64,000 nt of DNA from JAFGPL01 sp963781805 (GTDB taxonomy: Bacteria > Bacteroidota > Bacteroidia > Bacteroidales > UBA10428). A program made the position numbers and the translations under genes. The notes beneath the pieces are model-generated. The model ran no database searches. It saw only the letters and a list, made by a program, of their open reading frames with translations, and was not told the origin of the DNA. Of the stretch, positions 44,010 to 53,900 are shown piece after piece (position 1 is the stretch's first letter; each line of letters starts with the position of its first letter). Location: contig CAWAHF010000004.1 of NCBI GenBank assembly GCA_963781805.1, positions 3,658,001 to 3,722,000 of the forward strand, written 5' to 3'.

Positions 44010-45449
44010 ATGAATAAACTTTATATGAAACCTTTTATGTTCAAAAAATTAATGAATGAAATTATGAATTTAAGAATCTTCACTTTGTTGATCCTTTTTG
44101 CAGGTGTTAGCAATCTGAATGCCCAGACTGATTCGGTTTATCGCTTCAGCTTAAAGCAGGCGCAGGAATATGCAATTCAAAACAATCGTACAATCAAATC
44201 GTCACAAATTGATCTTGAGGTGGCTAAGAAGAAAATCTGGGAAACAACAGCTATTGGATTGCCACAGATTTCGGTGACAGGAAACTATCAACATATTTTT
44301 AAGGTACCTGAGTTTGGAATCCCGTTGTCAGGATTTTCTCAGGATCAGCTAATTTTAAGTGAACCTGTGAATGGTTTTGATCAATTTCAGTCTGTGGGAG
44401 GATTGAATCAATATTATTATGAGGGACCAAAAATTCCTTTGGGAGCCAAGGATAATACAACCTTTGATTTTACCTTGTCTCAATTGATTTTTAGTGGTGA
44501 ATATATTGTTGGCCTACAGGCTTCAAAAACATACAAGGAATTGTCGGAACAGCAGTTGGAAAAAACCGAAGTGGATATGAATGAAACGATAGCCTATTCA
44601 TATTATAGTGTTCTGATTTTGGCACGAAATATCGATATATTAAATGAAAGTCTGGCGGTAGTGACAAATACACACAATGAAATGAATGAAATGTACCGTC
44701 AGGGATTTATTCAGGAAACCGATGCCGACCAGATTTCTATCATCCATTCACAGCTTGAAAATACCATTTTTACGCTTAATGGTCAGCTGGATGTGAGCAA
44801 GAAATTATTTAAAATGCAGCTGGGTCTTAATTTTGAAGCGCAAATTGAACTTAGCGACAGTATTGAAGGATTGCTGCTAAATACCAATTTTAAATTACTT
44901 GATTCGGCACAGTTTGACGTAAATAATAATGTAAACTACGAATTGGCATCAACAACTGCTGATTTATCAAAACTTAGTCTTCGCAGAGAAAAATCCAAAT
45001 TCCTTCCGTCTTTTTCTGCCTTCTATCAGCACGAGGAACAAACCAATCCAGCAGCCTTTAATTTTATGCCACCTGATATTGTTGGAGTAAGGATGAATTT
45101 TACGATTTTCAGCAGCGGTCAGCGACTTTCAACCGTATCTCAATCGCAGATGGCATATGAAAAGGCTCAGCTTGCTCAAAAAGACGCTGAACAGGGGTTA
45201 ATCATGCAATTCGAGACAGCCAAAAATAATTATATTACGGCCTTAAAAACGAATGAAACAAACCTTGAAAATTTTAAGCTGGCTAAAAAAATATTTGATC
45301 ATTCGGTAATAAGTTTTAAGGAAGGCGTTGCAACAAGTCTTGAACTCACGCAAAATCAAAGGCAGTATTTGACAACCGATTCTGAATATTTAAGTGGAGT
45401 GTTGAAATTGTTAACTGCCAAGGCACAACTGGATAATCTTTTAAATTAA
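44010..45449 (+). CDS. TolC-family outer-membrane efflux protein of an RND system
   Basis: Up to 479 residues. The N-terminus holds several Met codons; the ATG at 44064 would give the cleanest signal peptide (MNLRIFTLLILFAGVSNLNAQ), so the true start may be there rather than at 44010. Two OEP repeats follow, FSLKQAQEYAIQNNRTIKSSQ in the first and LSLRREKSKFLPSFSAF in the second, with long helical hairpins for the periplasmic tunnel. It is the first gene of a TolC-adaptor-pump operon (gaps of 41 and 24 bp) and carries the putative LytTR-controlled promoter upstream. Confidence 0.9.
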   Translation: MNKLYMKPFMFKKLMNEIMNLRIFTLLILFAGVSNLNAQTDSVYRFSLKQAQEYAIQNNRTIKSSQIDLEVAKKKIWETTAIGLPQISVTGNYQHIFKVPEFGIPLSGFSQDQLILSEPVNGFDQFQSVGGLNQYYYEGPKIPLGAKDNTTFDFTLSQLIFSGEYIVGLQASKTYKELSEQQLEKTEVDMNETIAYSYYSVLILARNIDILNESLAVVTNTHNEMNEMYRQGFIQETDADQISIIHSQLENTIFTLNGQLDVSKKLFKMQLGLNFEAQIELSDSIEGLLLNTNFKLLDSAQFDVNNNVNYELASTTADLSKLSLRREKSKFLPSFSAFYQHEEQTNPAAFNFMPPDIVGVRMNFTIFSSGQRLSTVSQSQMAYEKAQLAQKDAEQGLIMQFETAKNNYITALKTNETNLENFKLAKKIFDHSVISFKEGVATSLELTQNQRQYLTTDSEYLSGVLKLLTAKAQLDNLLN

Positions 45450-45490
45450 TAACACTTAGTAAAAAGTAGAACAAAACAATAAATTCAATT

Positions 45491-46606
45491 ATGAAAGCAA
45501 GCAAAATTCTTATGACAGGACTATTGATGATTTCTGTTTTTTCGTGCAGTCCCGACAAGCAATCACAACTTAATGACCTGTACAGTAAACAAAAAACCAT
45601 TAATGAAAAAATAAAAAAATTAGAAGCAGAAATTGATGGGAAAGAGATTGATTCGTTAACAAATAATGGAGTTTTGGTAACAGCAACTAAAATTAATTTT
45701 GGGGAATTTAATCATTACATTGAAATACAAGGTAAAGTTGATGCTGATAAAAATGTTGCCATTTATCCCGAATCGATGGGTATTATTGATGAGATATATG
45801 TTAAATCAGGTAATAGGGTTAAAAACGGTCAGGTTTTGGCAAAATTGGATGATTCTATATTGAAGAAAAATCTGAAAGATTTGGAATCGAGTTATCAATT
45901 TGCCAATGAAATTTATAATAAGCAAAAAAATCTGTGGGACCAAAAAATTGGATCGGAAGTGCAATACCTTACTGCAAAGAACAACAAAGAATCACTTGAA
46001 AATAAAATAGCACTTCTAAAAGAACAGATCGATAAGTTATCCATCAAAGCTCCGGTGGCTGGAGAAATAGAAGAAATAACCTGCAAAGTTGGACAAAGCG
46101 TTAGCAACATTGCACCGGTTTTCAGAATTGTTAATTTTTCGGGACTTAAAGTTACTGCCGAAGTCGCTGAAGGATATGCCAGCAATGTCAAAAAAGGGGA
46201 CAAGGTACTTGTACACATTCCTGATTTAAAAAAAGAATATACCGGAATTGTGAACTTTGTGGGAAATTTTATAGATCCTATTAACCGGACATTTCAAATT
46301 GAAGTCAGATTGAATCAGGTTTATTCCCAACTTAAAGCCAATATGATCACAGTTGTAAAAATAAATGATTACAAGGCACGCGAGACAGTTGTTCTTCCAA
46401 TCAACATAATTATGAACGATCAGAAAGGCAGTTTTGTATATACGGTCAAAAAGAATAATGGAAAATTAGTTGCATCACGAACCAACGTAAAAACCGGGGT
46501 AACTTATAATGGTGAGATTGAGGTTATCGATGGATTAACACAAGGTGATGAAGTAATAACCGTGGGATTTCAAGATCTTGAAAATGGAAAGGCAATTCGT
46601 TTATAG
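45491..46606 (+). CDS. RND efflux periplasmic adaptor lipoprotein (AcrA-like)
   Basis: 371 residues. Lipoprotein signal with Cys in VFSCSPDK (about residue 19), then a short coiled coil, lipoyl halves (IYPESMGIIDEIYVKSGNRVKNGQVLAKLDD and KAPVAGEIEEITCKVGQSV, both classical turns), an alpha hairpin between them, and a C-terminal beta-barrel/MP domain (EVIDGLTQGDEVITVGFQDL). It connects the pump encoded next with the outer-membrane channel encoded before it. This family is of the drug or lipid type rather than the heavy-metal type seen at 21588-22736. Confidence 0.92.
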   Translation: MKASKILMTGLLMISVFSCSPDKQSQLNDLYSKQKTINEKIKKLEAEIDGKEIDSLTNNGVLVTATKINFGEFNHYIEIQGKVDADKNVAIYPESMGIIDEIYVKSGNRVKNGQVLAKLDDSILKKNLKDLESSYQFANEIYNKQKNLWDQKIGSEVQYLTAKNNKESLENKIALLKEQIDKLSIKAPVAGEIEEITCKVGQSVSNIAPVFRIVNFSGLKVTAEVAEGYASNVKKGDKVLVHIPDLKKEYTGIVNFVGNFIDPINRTFQIEVRLNQVYSQLKANMITVVKINDYKARETVVLPINIIMNDQKGSFVYTVKKNNGKLVASRTNVKTGVTYNGEIEVIDGLTQGDEVITVGFQDLENGKAIRL

Positions 46607-46630
46607 TAATCTTATTTAAATAATAGACAA

Positions 46631-49600
46631 ATGAAAGAAAAGAAATATAAAGAATTTGCTCCTACCAGTTGGTCAATAAATAACCGAACCAGCATATTTG
46701 TACTAACTTTTTTCCTGGCAATTATTGGTTTGGTAAGTTATAATCGTATTGCCAAAGAACAATTTCCTGAGATTGTCATTCCTACATTTATTGTGAGTAC
46801 ACCCTATCCGGGCACATCTCCTGTTGATATAGAAAATCTCGTTACACGCCCGCTCGAAAAAAACATAAAGGCGGTAAAAGGAGTAAAAAAAGTATCAAGT
46901 AATTCCATTCAGGATTATTCTTCCGTAGTTGTTGAATTTGTTACGGGCGTTGATGTATCTGATGCCAAACAAAAACTGAAGGATGCCGTTGATAAGACAA
47001 TTCCGGATCTGCCGAATGATTTGCCTAAAAATCCGACAATCATTGAAATTGATCTTTCCGATATTCCAATCATGTATGTGAATTTATCAGGAGATTATAG
47101 TCTTGACAAACTAAAGAAATATGCTGAGACGATGCAAGACAAGATTGAAACTCTTCCTGAAATTAATAGAGTAGATATTGTCGGCGGACTTGATCGGGAA
47201 ATTCAGGTGAACATCGATATGTATCGTATGCATGCTGCCGGATTATCGTTTAGCGATATTGAAAGAGCCATATCCTCTGAAAATGCAACTATTTCCGGAG
47301 GATCTATCAATATGAATGGCATGCAGAGAACTGTGCGAGTGGTTGGAGAATTTAAAAGTATTGAGATGATTAAAAACATTGTCATCAATTCCACAAGTCA
47401 TGCCTATGTTTACCTGAAAAATGTTGCGACGGTGGTGGATACATTTAAGGATCAAGAAAGCTTTGCCAGACTGAACGGACAGAATGTAATAACAATGAAT
47501 GTACTCAAAAAGAGTGGTGAAAATCTGCTTGACGCATCTGATAAAATAAAAGACATTATCACTGATCTGCAAACCAATATTTATCCTTCTGATTTAAATA
47601 TTACCATTTCGGGCGATATGTCGAAATTCACCCGGTCAACACTGCTTGACCTGAATAATACGATAGTCATCGGATTTATTCTTGTGGTTATTGTCCTTAT
47701 GTTTTTTATGGGACTTACTGATGCGATTTTTGTTGGGCTTGCTGTACCGCTTTCAATGGCCTTAGCCTACATTGTGTTACCTGGCTTAGGGTTTACAATG
47801 AATATGCTTGTGATGTTTTCATTTATCTTTTCACTTGGAATTGTGGTTGATGATGCAATTGTTGTAATCGAAAACACGCATCGTATTTTTAACCAGCGAA
47901 AAATGAATATTATTGATTCAGCCAAAGCTGCTGCGGGTGAGGTTTTTGTTCCTATTTTATCAGGTACCCTTACCACTCTGGCTCCATTTTTCCCACTGGC
48001 ATTCTGGCCTGGCATTACAGGAAAATTCATGTACTTTATTCCTGTAACTGTTATTGTCACCCTGTTTGCATCACTGATTGTAGCCTACATTATCAATCCG
48101 GTTTTTGCGGTAACATTTATGAAACTTGAAGATGGCGAAGAAAAAGTTAATAAAAGAAAAATTCTTATAAGAGGTTCCATTATTATTGTGATAGGGTTAT
48201 TATTTCATCTGTTCAAAGTTCCTGCATTAGCTAATCTTATAATTTTTATAGGTGTCTCTTTTATAGCACATCAACTTTATGGAGAAAGGTTTCTCAGAAA
48301 ATTCAGAGAGACAGTAATACCAAAGGGAATGGCGTTATATGAAAGGTTATTAAGATGGGTTCTGAGAGGTCGAAGGGCTTATCTGCTTTTTTTGAGCCTT
48401 GTGGGTTTGTTCTTTCTTACCATTGTAATAACCGTTCTTTCTAAACCCAAGGTTGTTTTCTTTCCAGATAATGAGCCTAATAACATATACGTATTCATTA
48501 AAATGCCAGTTGGGACTGATGTACTTGTAACAGATTCTGTAACCCATATTGTTGAAAAAAGGGTTATGAATGTTCTCGGCGAAAAAAATCCGACTGTTGA
48601 ATCGGTAGTGGCTAATGTAGCTTTAGGTGCATCTGATCAAATGTTTGATGCCGGTAGTATTACATCAAATAGAGGTAAAGTCTCGGTTAACTTTGTTGAA
48701 TTTGCTGATCGTCATGGCATTTCTACATCAAAATATCTTGAATCAATACGAAAAGTTGTAAGCGATATTCCCGGAGCTGAAATTTCGGTAGAAAAAAACA
48801 GAATGGGCCCTCCGACCGGAAGACCTATTAACATTGAAGTAAGTAGCGAAAATCTCGATGAGCTTATTTCTATAACAGATAGGTTTATCAATTACTTAGA
48901 TTCCCTGAATATACGTGGTGCCGAAGAATTTAAATCTGATTTTGATAATAATAAGCCAGAGGCGATCATTGATATAGATCGTGTCAGGGCAAATAGCGAA
49001 GGTATTTCGACAGGACAGATAGGTGCAGCAATTAGAACAGCTATTTTTGGAAATGAGGCATCAAAATACCGGGAAGGAGAGGATCAGTTTCCAATTCAGG
49101 TCAGGCTTGTAAAAGATCAGCGTGAAAATATTGATAAGATGATTAATCTAAGCATTACATATTTAGATATGAATACCGGTAAGATGAGACAAATTCCACT
49201 CTCTTCGGTGGCAAGAATCAGATATCAGAACACCTATGGCGGAATTAAACGTTTGAATTCAAAACGTGTAATTACTATTACTTCGAATGTACTGGTAGGC
49301 TACACAGCCAATGAAATTATAAAAGATGTAAAAGAGGCACTGGTTTCTTTTAACAAGCCAAATTCGGTTGAAATAAAAATTACAGGTGAACAGGAAGATC
49401 AAAAAGAAACTCAGGATTTTCTTAATCTTGCTATGATGATTTCTATGTTGCTCGTATTGTTTGTTATGATCACCCAGTTTAATTCTTTAACAAAGCCTAT
49501 AATTATTTTATCTGAAATATTCTTTAGTATTATTGGAGTATTACTTGGCTTCTCTATTTTCCATATTCCTATCTCGATAATAATGACGGGAATGGGGATT

Positions 49601-49996
49601 GTAGCTCTGAGTGGAATCGTGATTCGAAACGGAATTTTGCTTGTTGAGTTTACGGACGTACTTAAAGAACAAGGATACCGGACGCGCGAAGCCATTATTC
49701 AGGCTGGAAAAATCAGAATTACACCTGTATTTTTGACTGCTATTTCTACGATACTGGGGTTGGTTCCGCTTGCTATTGGATTTAATATTAACTTTATAAC
49801 ACTATTCAGCCAACTAAAACCTCAAATTTATTTTGGTGGTGACAATGTGATGTTCTTCGGACCATTATCCTGGACCATAATTTTTGGTCTTTCCTTTGCA
49901 ACCTTTCTTACACTTGTCTTTATCCCGGTAATGTACTTAATAATTCATGCCGCCAATTTAAGATTAACAAGATTATATAGAAAATTGACCCGTTGA
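46631..49996 (+). CDS. RND-family efflux pump (AcrB/MdtB-like HAE1)
   Basis: 1121 residues, proton-driven inner-membrane exporter. Twelve transmembrane helices with two large periplasmic loops are apparent. TM1 carries ISVFVLTFFLAIIG; the N-terminal porter starts NRIAKEQFPEI. Helix 4 has the paired acidic residues in GIVVDDAIVVIENTHR that relay protons in RND pumps. An extra hydrophobic insertion is visible around 505-545 (IRGSIIIVIGLLFHLFKVPALANLIIFIG), lengthening the protein relative to AcrB (about 1050), as in many Bacteroidota homologues. It is the last gene of the TolC-adaptor-pump operon and is followed by a large hairpin. Confidence 0.94.
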   Translation: MKEKKYKEFAPTSWSINNRTSIFVLTFFLAIIGLVSYNRIAKEQFPEIVIPTFIVSTPYPGTSPVDIENLVTRPLEKNIKAVKGVKKVSSNSIQDYSSVVVEFVTGVDVSDAKQKLKDAVDKTIPDLPNDLPKNPTIIEIDLSDIPIMYVNLSGDYSLDKLKKYAETMQDKIETLPEINRVDIVGGLDREIQVNIDMYRMHAAGLSFSDIERAISSENATISGGSINMNGMQRTVRVVGEFKSIEMIKNIVINSTSHAYVYLKNVATVVDTFKDQESFARLNGQNVITMNVLKKSGENLLDASDKIKDIITDLQTNIYPSDLNITISGDMSKFTRSTLLDLNNTIVIGFILVVIVLMFFMGLTDAIFVGLAVPLSMALAYIVLPGLGFTMNMLVMFSFIFSLGIVVDDAIVVIENTHRIFNQRKMNIIDSAKAAAGEVFVPILSGTLTTLAPFFPLAFWPGITGKFMYFIPVTVIVTLFASLIVAYIINPVFAVTFMKLEDGEEKVNKRKILIRGSIIIVIGLLFHLFKVPALANLIIFIGVSFIAHQLYGERFLRKFRETVIPKGMALYERLLRWVLRGRRAYLLFLSLVGLFFLTIVITVLSKPKVVFFPDNEPNNIYVFIKMPVGTDVLVTDSVTHIVEKRVMNVLGEKNPTVESVVANVALGASDQMFDAGSITSNRGKVSVNFVEFADRHGISTSKYLESIRKVVSDIPGAEISVEKNRMGPPTGRPINIEVSSENLDELISITDRFINYLDSLNIRGAEEFKSDFDNNKPEAIIDIDRVRANSEGISTGQIGAAIRTAIFGNEASKYREGEDQFPIQVRLVKDQRENIDKMINLSITYLDMNTGKMRQIPLSSVARIRYQNTYGGIKRLNSKRVITITSNVLVGYTANEIIKDVKEALVSFNKPNSVEIKITGEQEDQKETQDFLNLAMMISMLLVLFVMITQFNSLTKPIIILSEIFFSIIGVLLGFSIFHIPISIIMTGMGIVALSGIVIRNGILLVEFTDVLKEQGYRTREAIIQAGKIRITPVFLTAISTILGLVPLAIGFNINFITLFSQLKPQIYFGGDNVMFFGPLSWTIIFGLSFATFLTLVFIPVMYLIIHAANLRLTRLYRKLTR

Positions 49997-50030
49997 TTAT
50001 TAAAACAACTGTATTAAAAAACTGAAAATA

Positions 50031-50089
50031 GGTTCATGCAAAATCGAATAAAATTTTATCATTTATTCTTAAATGACTTTGCATGAACC
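50031..50089 (+). terminator. Long hairpin after the RND operon, possible terminator
   Basis: GGTTCATGCAAA (50031-50042) and TTTGCATGAACC (50078-50089) form a perfect 12-bp stem. Nested inside, GAATAAA (50046-50052) pairs with TTTATTC (50062-50068). It starts 35 bp after the pump stop and is followed by an AT-rich stretch without a long T tract. The stem is therefore unusual for a simple terminator and could also be an mRNA-stabilising or regulatory hairpin. Confidence 0.5.
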
Positions 50090-50117
50090 ATATTTTAGTA
50101 CAATTACACTTTAATTT

Positions 50118-50891
50118 ATGGATTTAAAACTTGAGAATAGTCTGTTCATTGTATGCGGAGCAACCAGCGGATTTGGTCTGGCAATCACAAAATTGCTTGT
50201 ATCAGAAAATGCACGCGTTATTGCCGTAGCCAGAGGGATGGATAATCTCGAAAAGCTTGGATCTGAACATAAGAATAATATTGAAATTTTTTGCGGAGAT
50301 ATTACTCAGTCTGAGACGATACAAAATTTAAAGAATTTTATTGGGACAAGAAAAATAGATGGAATTCTCATAAATGCAGGAGGTCCTCCGGCAAGGAAAT
50401 TTACCGAAACCAACCTTTCTGACTGGGATAATGCTTACAAAAATCTTTTACGATGGAAAGTCGAACTGGTACGGACTTTTCTACCAGCTATGGAAAAAAA
50501 AGGGTATGGTCGTTTTTTATTTATTGAAAGCGCCTCTGTAAAACAGCCCCTGGAAAATCTTGTTCTTAGCACTTCTTTAAGATTATCCGTTGTTGGGTTG
50601 GTTAAGACTTTGTCTCAGGAGTTACCCGACAAAGGTGTTACATTTAATATTCTCGCACCAGGTTATCACTATACACCGGCTTTAGAAAGGCTCATACAAA
50701 AAAGGGCTGAAGATGGAGGAATTTCGTTTACTCAGGCGCAAGAATTAATGGAAAAGGGTATGCCGATGAAAAAAATGGGAAATGTGAACGATTTTGCTTC
50801 ATTGGCAGTATGGCTTCTTTCGCCTCTTTCAGAATATATTAGTGGCCAGATATACGCTATGGATGGGGGTGTTATAAAGTCAACCTTATAA
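50118..50891 (+). CDS. SDR-family oxidoreductase with atypical active site
   Basis: 257-residue short-chain dehydrogenase/reductase, FabG-like. The cofactor motif GATSGFGLAI and the INAGGPP motif are normal, and the C-terminal GQIYAMDGGVIKSTL is typical. The catalytic region is not: after the serine in FIESASVKQPLENLVLS, the usual Tyr-x3-Lys is replaced by a Ser/Arg-containing NLVLSTSLRLSVVGLVKTLS. This NLxLSxxxR form is known in a subset of bacterial 3-oxoacyl-ACP reductase-like SDRs. The substrate is therefore uncertain. It lies 28 bp after the hairpin that follows the RND operon and may be independent of it. Confidence 0.85.
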   Translation: MDLKLENSLFIVCGATSGFGLAITKLLVSENARVIAVARGMDNLEKLGSEHKNNIEIFCGDITQSETIQNLKNFIGTRKIDGILINAGGPPARKFTETNLSDWDNAYKNLLRWKVELVRTFLPAMEKKGYGRFLFIESASVKQPLENLVLSTSLRLSVVGLVKTLSQELPDKGVTFNILAPGYHYTPALERLIQKRAEDGGISFTQAQELMEKGMPMKKMGNVNDFASLAVWLLSPLSEYISGQIYAMDGGVIKSTL

Positions 50892-50921
50892 TTGGAATGA
50901 AATTTAATTGGTAAATTAATA

Positions 50922-53873
50922 TCAGAAGGGTGAACTTACCGATATTCGAAATGAAAAATTATCAATAACTTTTTCGTAAGTATAAGTTCCATAGCGATAA
51001 TAGGCTCCTAAGCCAATTTTACATATTTTCAGATTAACTAATTTTCGTATCATCATCCCCGATTCAAAATAACCTTTTTCGGGAGTCTTATAGATTCTTT
51101 GATTTACCGGTAAGTGATCTAATTTACCAAACATCATATTCGTAATCAAATGAAATTCGGGTTTAAAGTTTTCTGATCGTATCAGGAGCGTTCCGAAATT
51201 ATGATCAAAAAATACCGAGAAATACTGATCAGAAAAAAATTCATTCATACGCATCGTAGCAAAACTGTTAGGTACATCGATGGTAAATACGCGATAACTG
51301 GCTTTACCATTGAATAACCTTACAATTGGCACCTTCCTGTCTATTATTCCGCCTTCTACTTTAAAGGAAGAAGTGCCGACGTATCGCAGGTAAAATGATT
51401 TTTCAATTTTAACATCAAATCGGCTATAGGTATATGATCCTCCCAGATAATCAATTCCGGCGGAATATTGAAACCAAAAGGTTGGATACTTTGTTTTCGC
51501 CGTTTCCTGCGAAAAAGCCTTAATAAATTTTTGCTGGGGTGTTTCAATAAGTTTTTCTTTGTAAGCAAATCTGAAACCCAATGATACTTCGGTTATTTTA
51601 TATTTCTGGGGGAGTCTGATAAATTCTGGATCGGTGGTTGAAGGATCAAACCGGGTTGTATAATCCGAATGGGTTATCATTCCTTTCCATTTGAAATAGT
51701 TGAATAACCTGAAATCTGCTTCAACTCCGTATTTTCGGGCACTGGCCAAATTACTGTAAAGAAATGAACGCCAGTAAGCATCACTGAAAAGAGAATTATT
51801 CTGAAATATTTCTTCAACACCGTGTTCTTCCACATCTTTAGCATAGTATAATCCTGTTTCAAGTTCCTTTCTTTTGTCTAGTAGCAGGTTTATATTTCCG
51901 CTGAATTTCCATTCTTTATCACGTGTACCGTATGCAACGTACCCGCCAGGCCTGAACCAATCCGAAAATTTATGATTGGTTTGCACGTCAAGACCAAGTC
52001 TTAACCCTTCATATTGATTATAACGGATTACGTTTTTAATATCAATATTAAAAATACCTGCAGGCACAAAACCCGACTTAAGAATAAAAAAAGAGCGGGC
52101 ATATCTGTCCAGATGTGCCACCCTGCCAATGCTGTCCATATACTGGTAGGTTCTTATCTCTTTTGTATTTAGAGGTGCAACTCTGTATTTATTCCAAAAA
52201 TCATCTTTACGGTTTGCTACAGATTCGTCCATCTCAACCGCTACCTGATTGAAATCTCTTCTTCTTAATTCAGGATTTAGTTCAATGTCTTTAATATATG
52301 TACGCCCAACTCCTATGGGGATATATTGATTATCATTAGTTGAGTAATGAACATATTCAGGATTAATGGTAACTTCAGTATTTAGTTGAACAGGAAACCA
52401 TTGCGTATGATCCACATAATCATATTTTTGCTGGATTTTTATGTTTAAAAATCCTGTACGGGCTGACTTGGCAATCACATTTTCAATAGCATACGTATTC
52501 GTATTGATGTACAAAACACCTTCAAGAGCTTCAAAATTCTTGTTTCGTTTGGGTTGAAAAGAAATGATGAAAACGGTGTCTTTGGCGTTATATATAGTGT
52601 CCTGGATCAGAAAAAAATATTTGTGTATGCTCCCGGGGCTAATAGGATTTACATAAATTCTGTTCCCAATATCGATTACATCGTTGTAAAATGTAAATGA
52701 CTGTATTTGAGAAGCAAGTAATACAAAAAGCGGCTCCCGAAAACCTGAAACTCTTGATGCAAGTACTTTTTCATATGAATAATCAGGGAATAAAAAATCC
52801 CTTTTAGTAGCGCTTTCCATCAGGAAAATATGTTGTTTATCAATATTAAAATCATCATCCGCTCCATGCTTAATTTCTTCCGACAGTCTGGACATTAACT
52901 GTTTTTCAATATTCAGGTATGGCATAATCCGGCTCATAAGCGCAGTATCATTCAACACACTGTCGATTGCAGGGACAAGAATACTTAGTACTGCAGGAAC
53001 ATGCATTAAGGAGTCAACTGCCTCTATTACGTTGGTAGCATTTACCGTATCAGAAAAATATTTGTGTATGAAGGAATTTAATCCATCTGAAAAAATGTTG
53101 GCAGTTAAAGTAGAGTCGGATTTTAAAATATATTTTTTAACCAGGGTTGGATTATCTCTCAGAAATACAAAACCGAGTTGTACTTTCTTAATATTCTGGG
53201 AATCTTTGAGCAATGGTTTCAACACCTGGTGGATCAGTTGTGTATCCTGAAGCATGGACACGATCTGTCCGGAATCAAGATTAAAAGTCTTAGTTCCGCC
53301 CATTTCGATCAGGATGCTTTTATCTGACTGAGCGAAAGTATCTGGCAAAAGCTTTTGGAATTCTACCGTATCCGTAATAAAAATATTGGTATCTTTTTCG
53401 CTTTGCTTTACAGCGGTAACAAGGAATTTGTTATAACTATTATAGGAAAAGGAATGTTGTTTTTCGGGATTATTTATTTTCCGGCTTTCGATCACCTGTT
53501 GAATAATTCGGTTTGCAGGATTTTCACCGGGTTTCACATAAACTTCCCCTATTTCGGTTTTTTTGTTTCTTAAAGGGATTGTAAGAAAAGAGGTGGGATC
53601 TTTAATATAAAAAGATTTGGAATAATATCCGACATAGCTTAAACGCAGTGAACTTATCGGTTGAAAAGAATGAAGCCTGAACTTCCCATCAATATCAGTT
53701 GTGTTGCCCTGCAGACCATCATTTATGACAATGCTTACAAAAGCAAGCGGTTCCAGGGTTTCAGCATCTACTACTTTACCTTCAACAGAAAAATCCTGAG
53801 AGAAAAGTTTGTAGGAACAAATCAACAAAAAAAACAGGGTTAATCGTCTATACATGAAAGAAAAAATATTCAA
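50922..53873 (-). CDS. DUF5686 outer-membrane protein with carboxypeptidase-like domain
   Basis: 983 residues. Signal peptide at the N-terminus (about 1-25, ending LFSQ), CarboxypepD_reg-like domain (about 29-110, VEGKVVDAETLEPLAFVSI), a long middle region with alternating beta structure, and a C-terminal beta-barrel-like portion ending in an aromatic residue, as in the DUF5686 family. These resemble outer-membrane barrels unrelated to TonB receptors; no plug or TonB box is seen. Function unknown. It is the farthest downstream of a leftward run of envelope/sigma genes, 27 bp after the DUF4252 gene. Confidence 0.83.
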   Translation of the reverse strand: MNIFSFMYRRLTLFFLLICSYKLFSQDFSVEGKVVDAETLEPLAFVSIVINDGLQGNTTDIDGKFRLHSFQPISSLRLSYVGYYSKSFYIKDPTSFLTIPLRNKKTEIGEVYVKPGENPANRIIQQVIESRKINNPEKQHSFSYNSYNKFLVTAVKQSEKDTNIFITDTVEFQKLLPDTFAQSDKSILIEMGGTKTFNLDSGQIVSMLQDTQLIHQVLKPLLKDSQNIKKVQLGFVFLRDNPTLVKKYILKSDSTLTANIFSDGLNSFIHKYFSDTVNATNVIEAVDSLMHVPAVLSILVPAIDSVLNDTALMSRIMPYLNIEKQLMSRLSEEIKHGADDDFNIDKQHIFLMESATKRDFLFPDYSYEKVLASRVSGFREPLFVLLASQIQSFTFYNDVIDIGNRIYVNPISPGSIHKYFFLIQDTIYNAKDTVFIISFQPKRNKNFEALEGVLYINTNTYAIENVIAKSARTGFLNIKIQQKYDYVDHTQWFPVQLNTEVTINPEYVHYSTNDNQYIPIGVGRTYIKDIELNPELRRRDFNQVAVEMDESVANRKDDFWNKYRVAPLNTKEIRTYQYMDSIGRVAHLDRYARSFFILKSGFVPAGIFNIDIKNVIRYNQYEGLRLGLDVQTNHKFSDWFRPGGYVAYGTRDKEWKFSGNINLLLDKRKELETGLYYAKDVEEHGVEEIFQNNSLFSDAYWRSFLYSNLASARKYGVEADFRLFNYFKWKGMITHSDYTTRFDPSTTDPEFIRLPQKYKITEVSLGFRFAYKEKLIETPQQKFIKAFSQETAKTKYPTFWFQYSAGIDYLGGSYTYSRFDVKIEKSFYLRYVGTSSFKVEGGIIDRKVPIVRLFNGKASYRVFTIDVPNSFATMRMNEFFSDQYFSVFFDHNFGTLLIRSENFKPEFHLITNMMFGKLDHLPVNQRIYKTPEKGYFESGMMIRKLVNLKICKIGLGAYYRYGTYTYEKVIDNFSFRISVSSPF

Positions 53874-53900
53874 TTAAGAGGTTATAAATCAGCACAAAAA

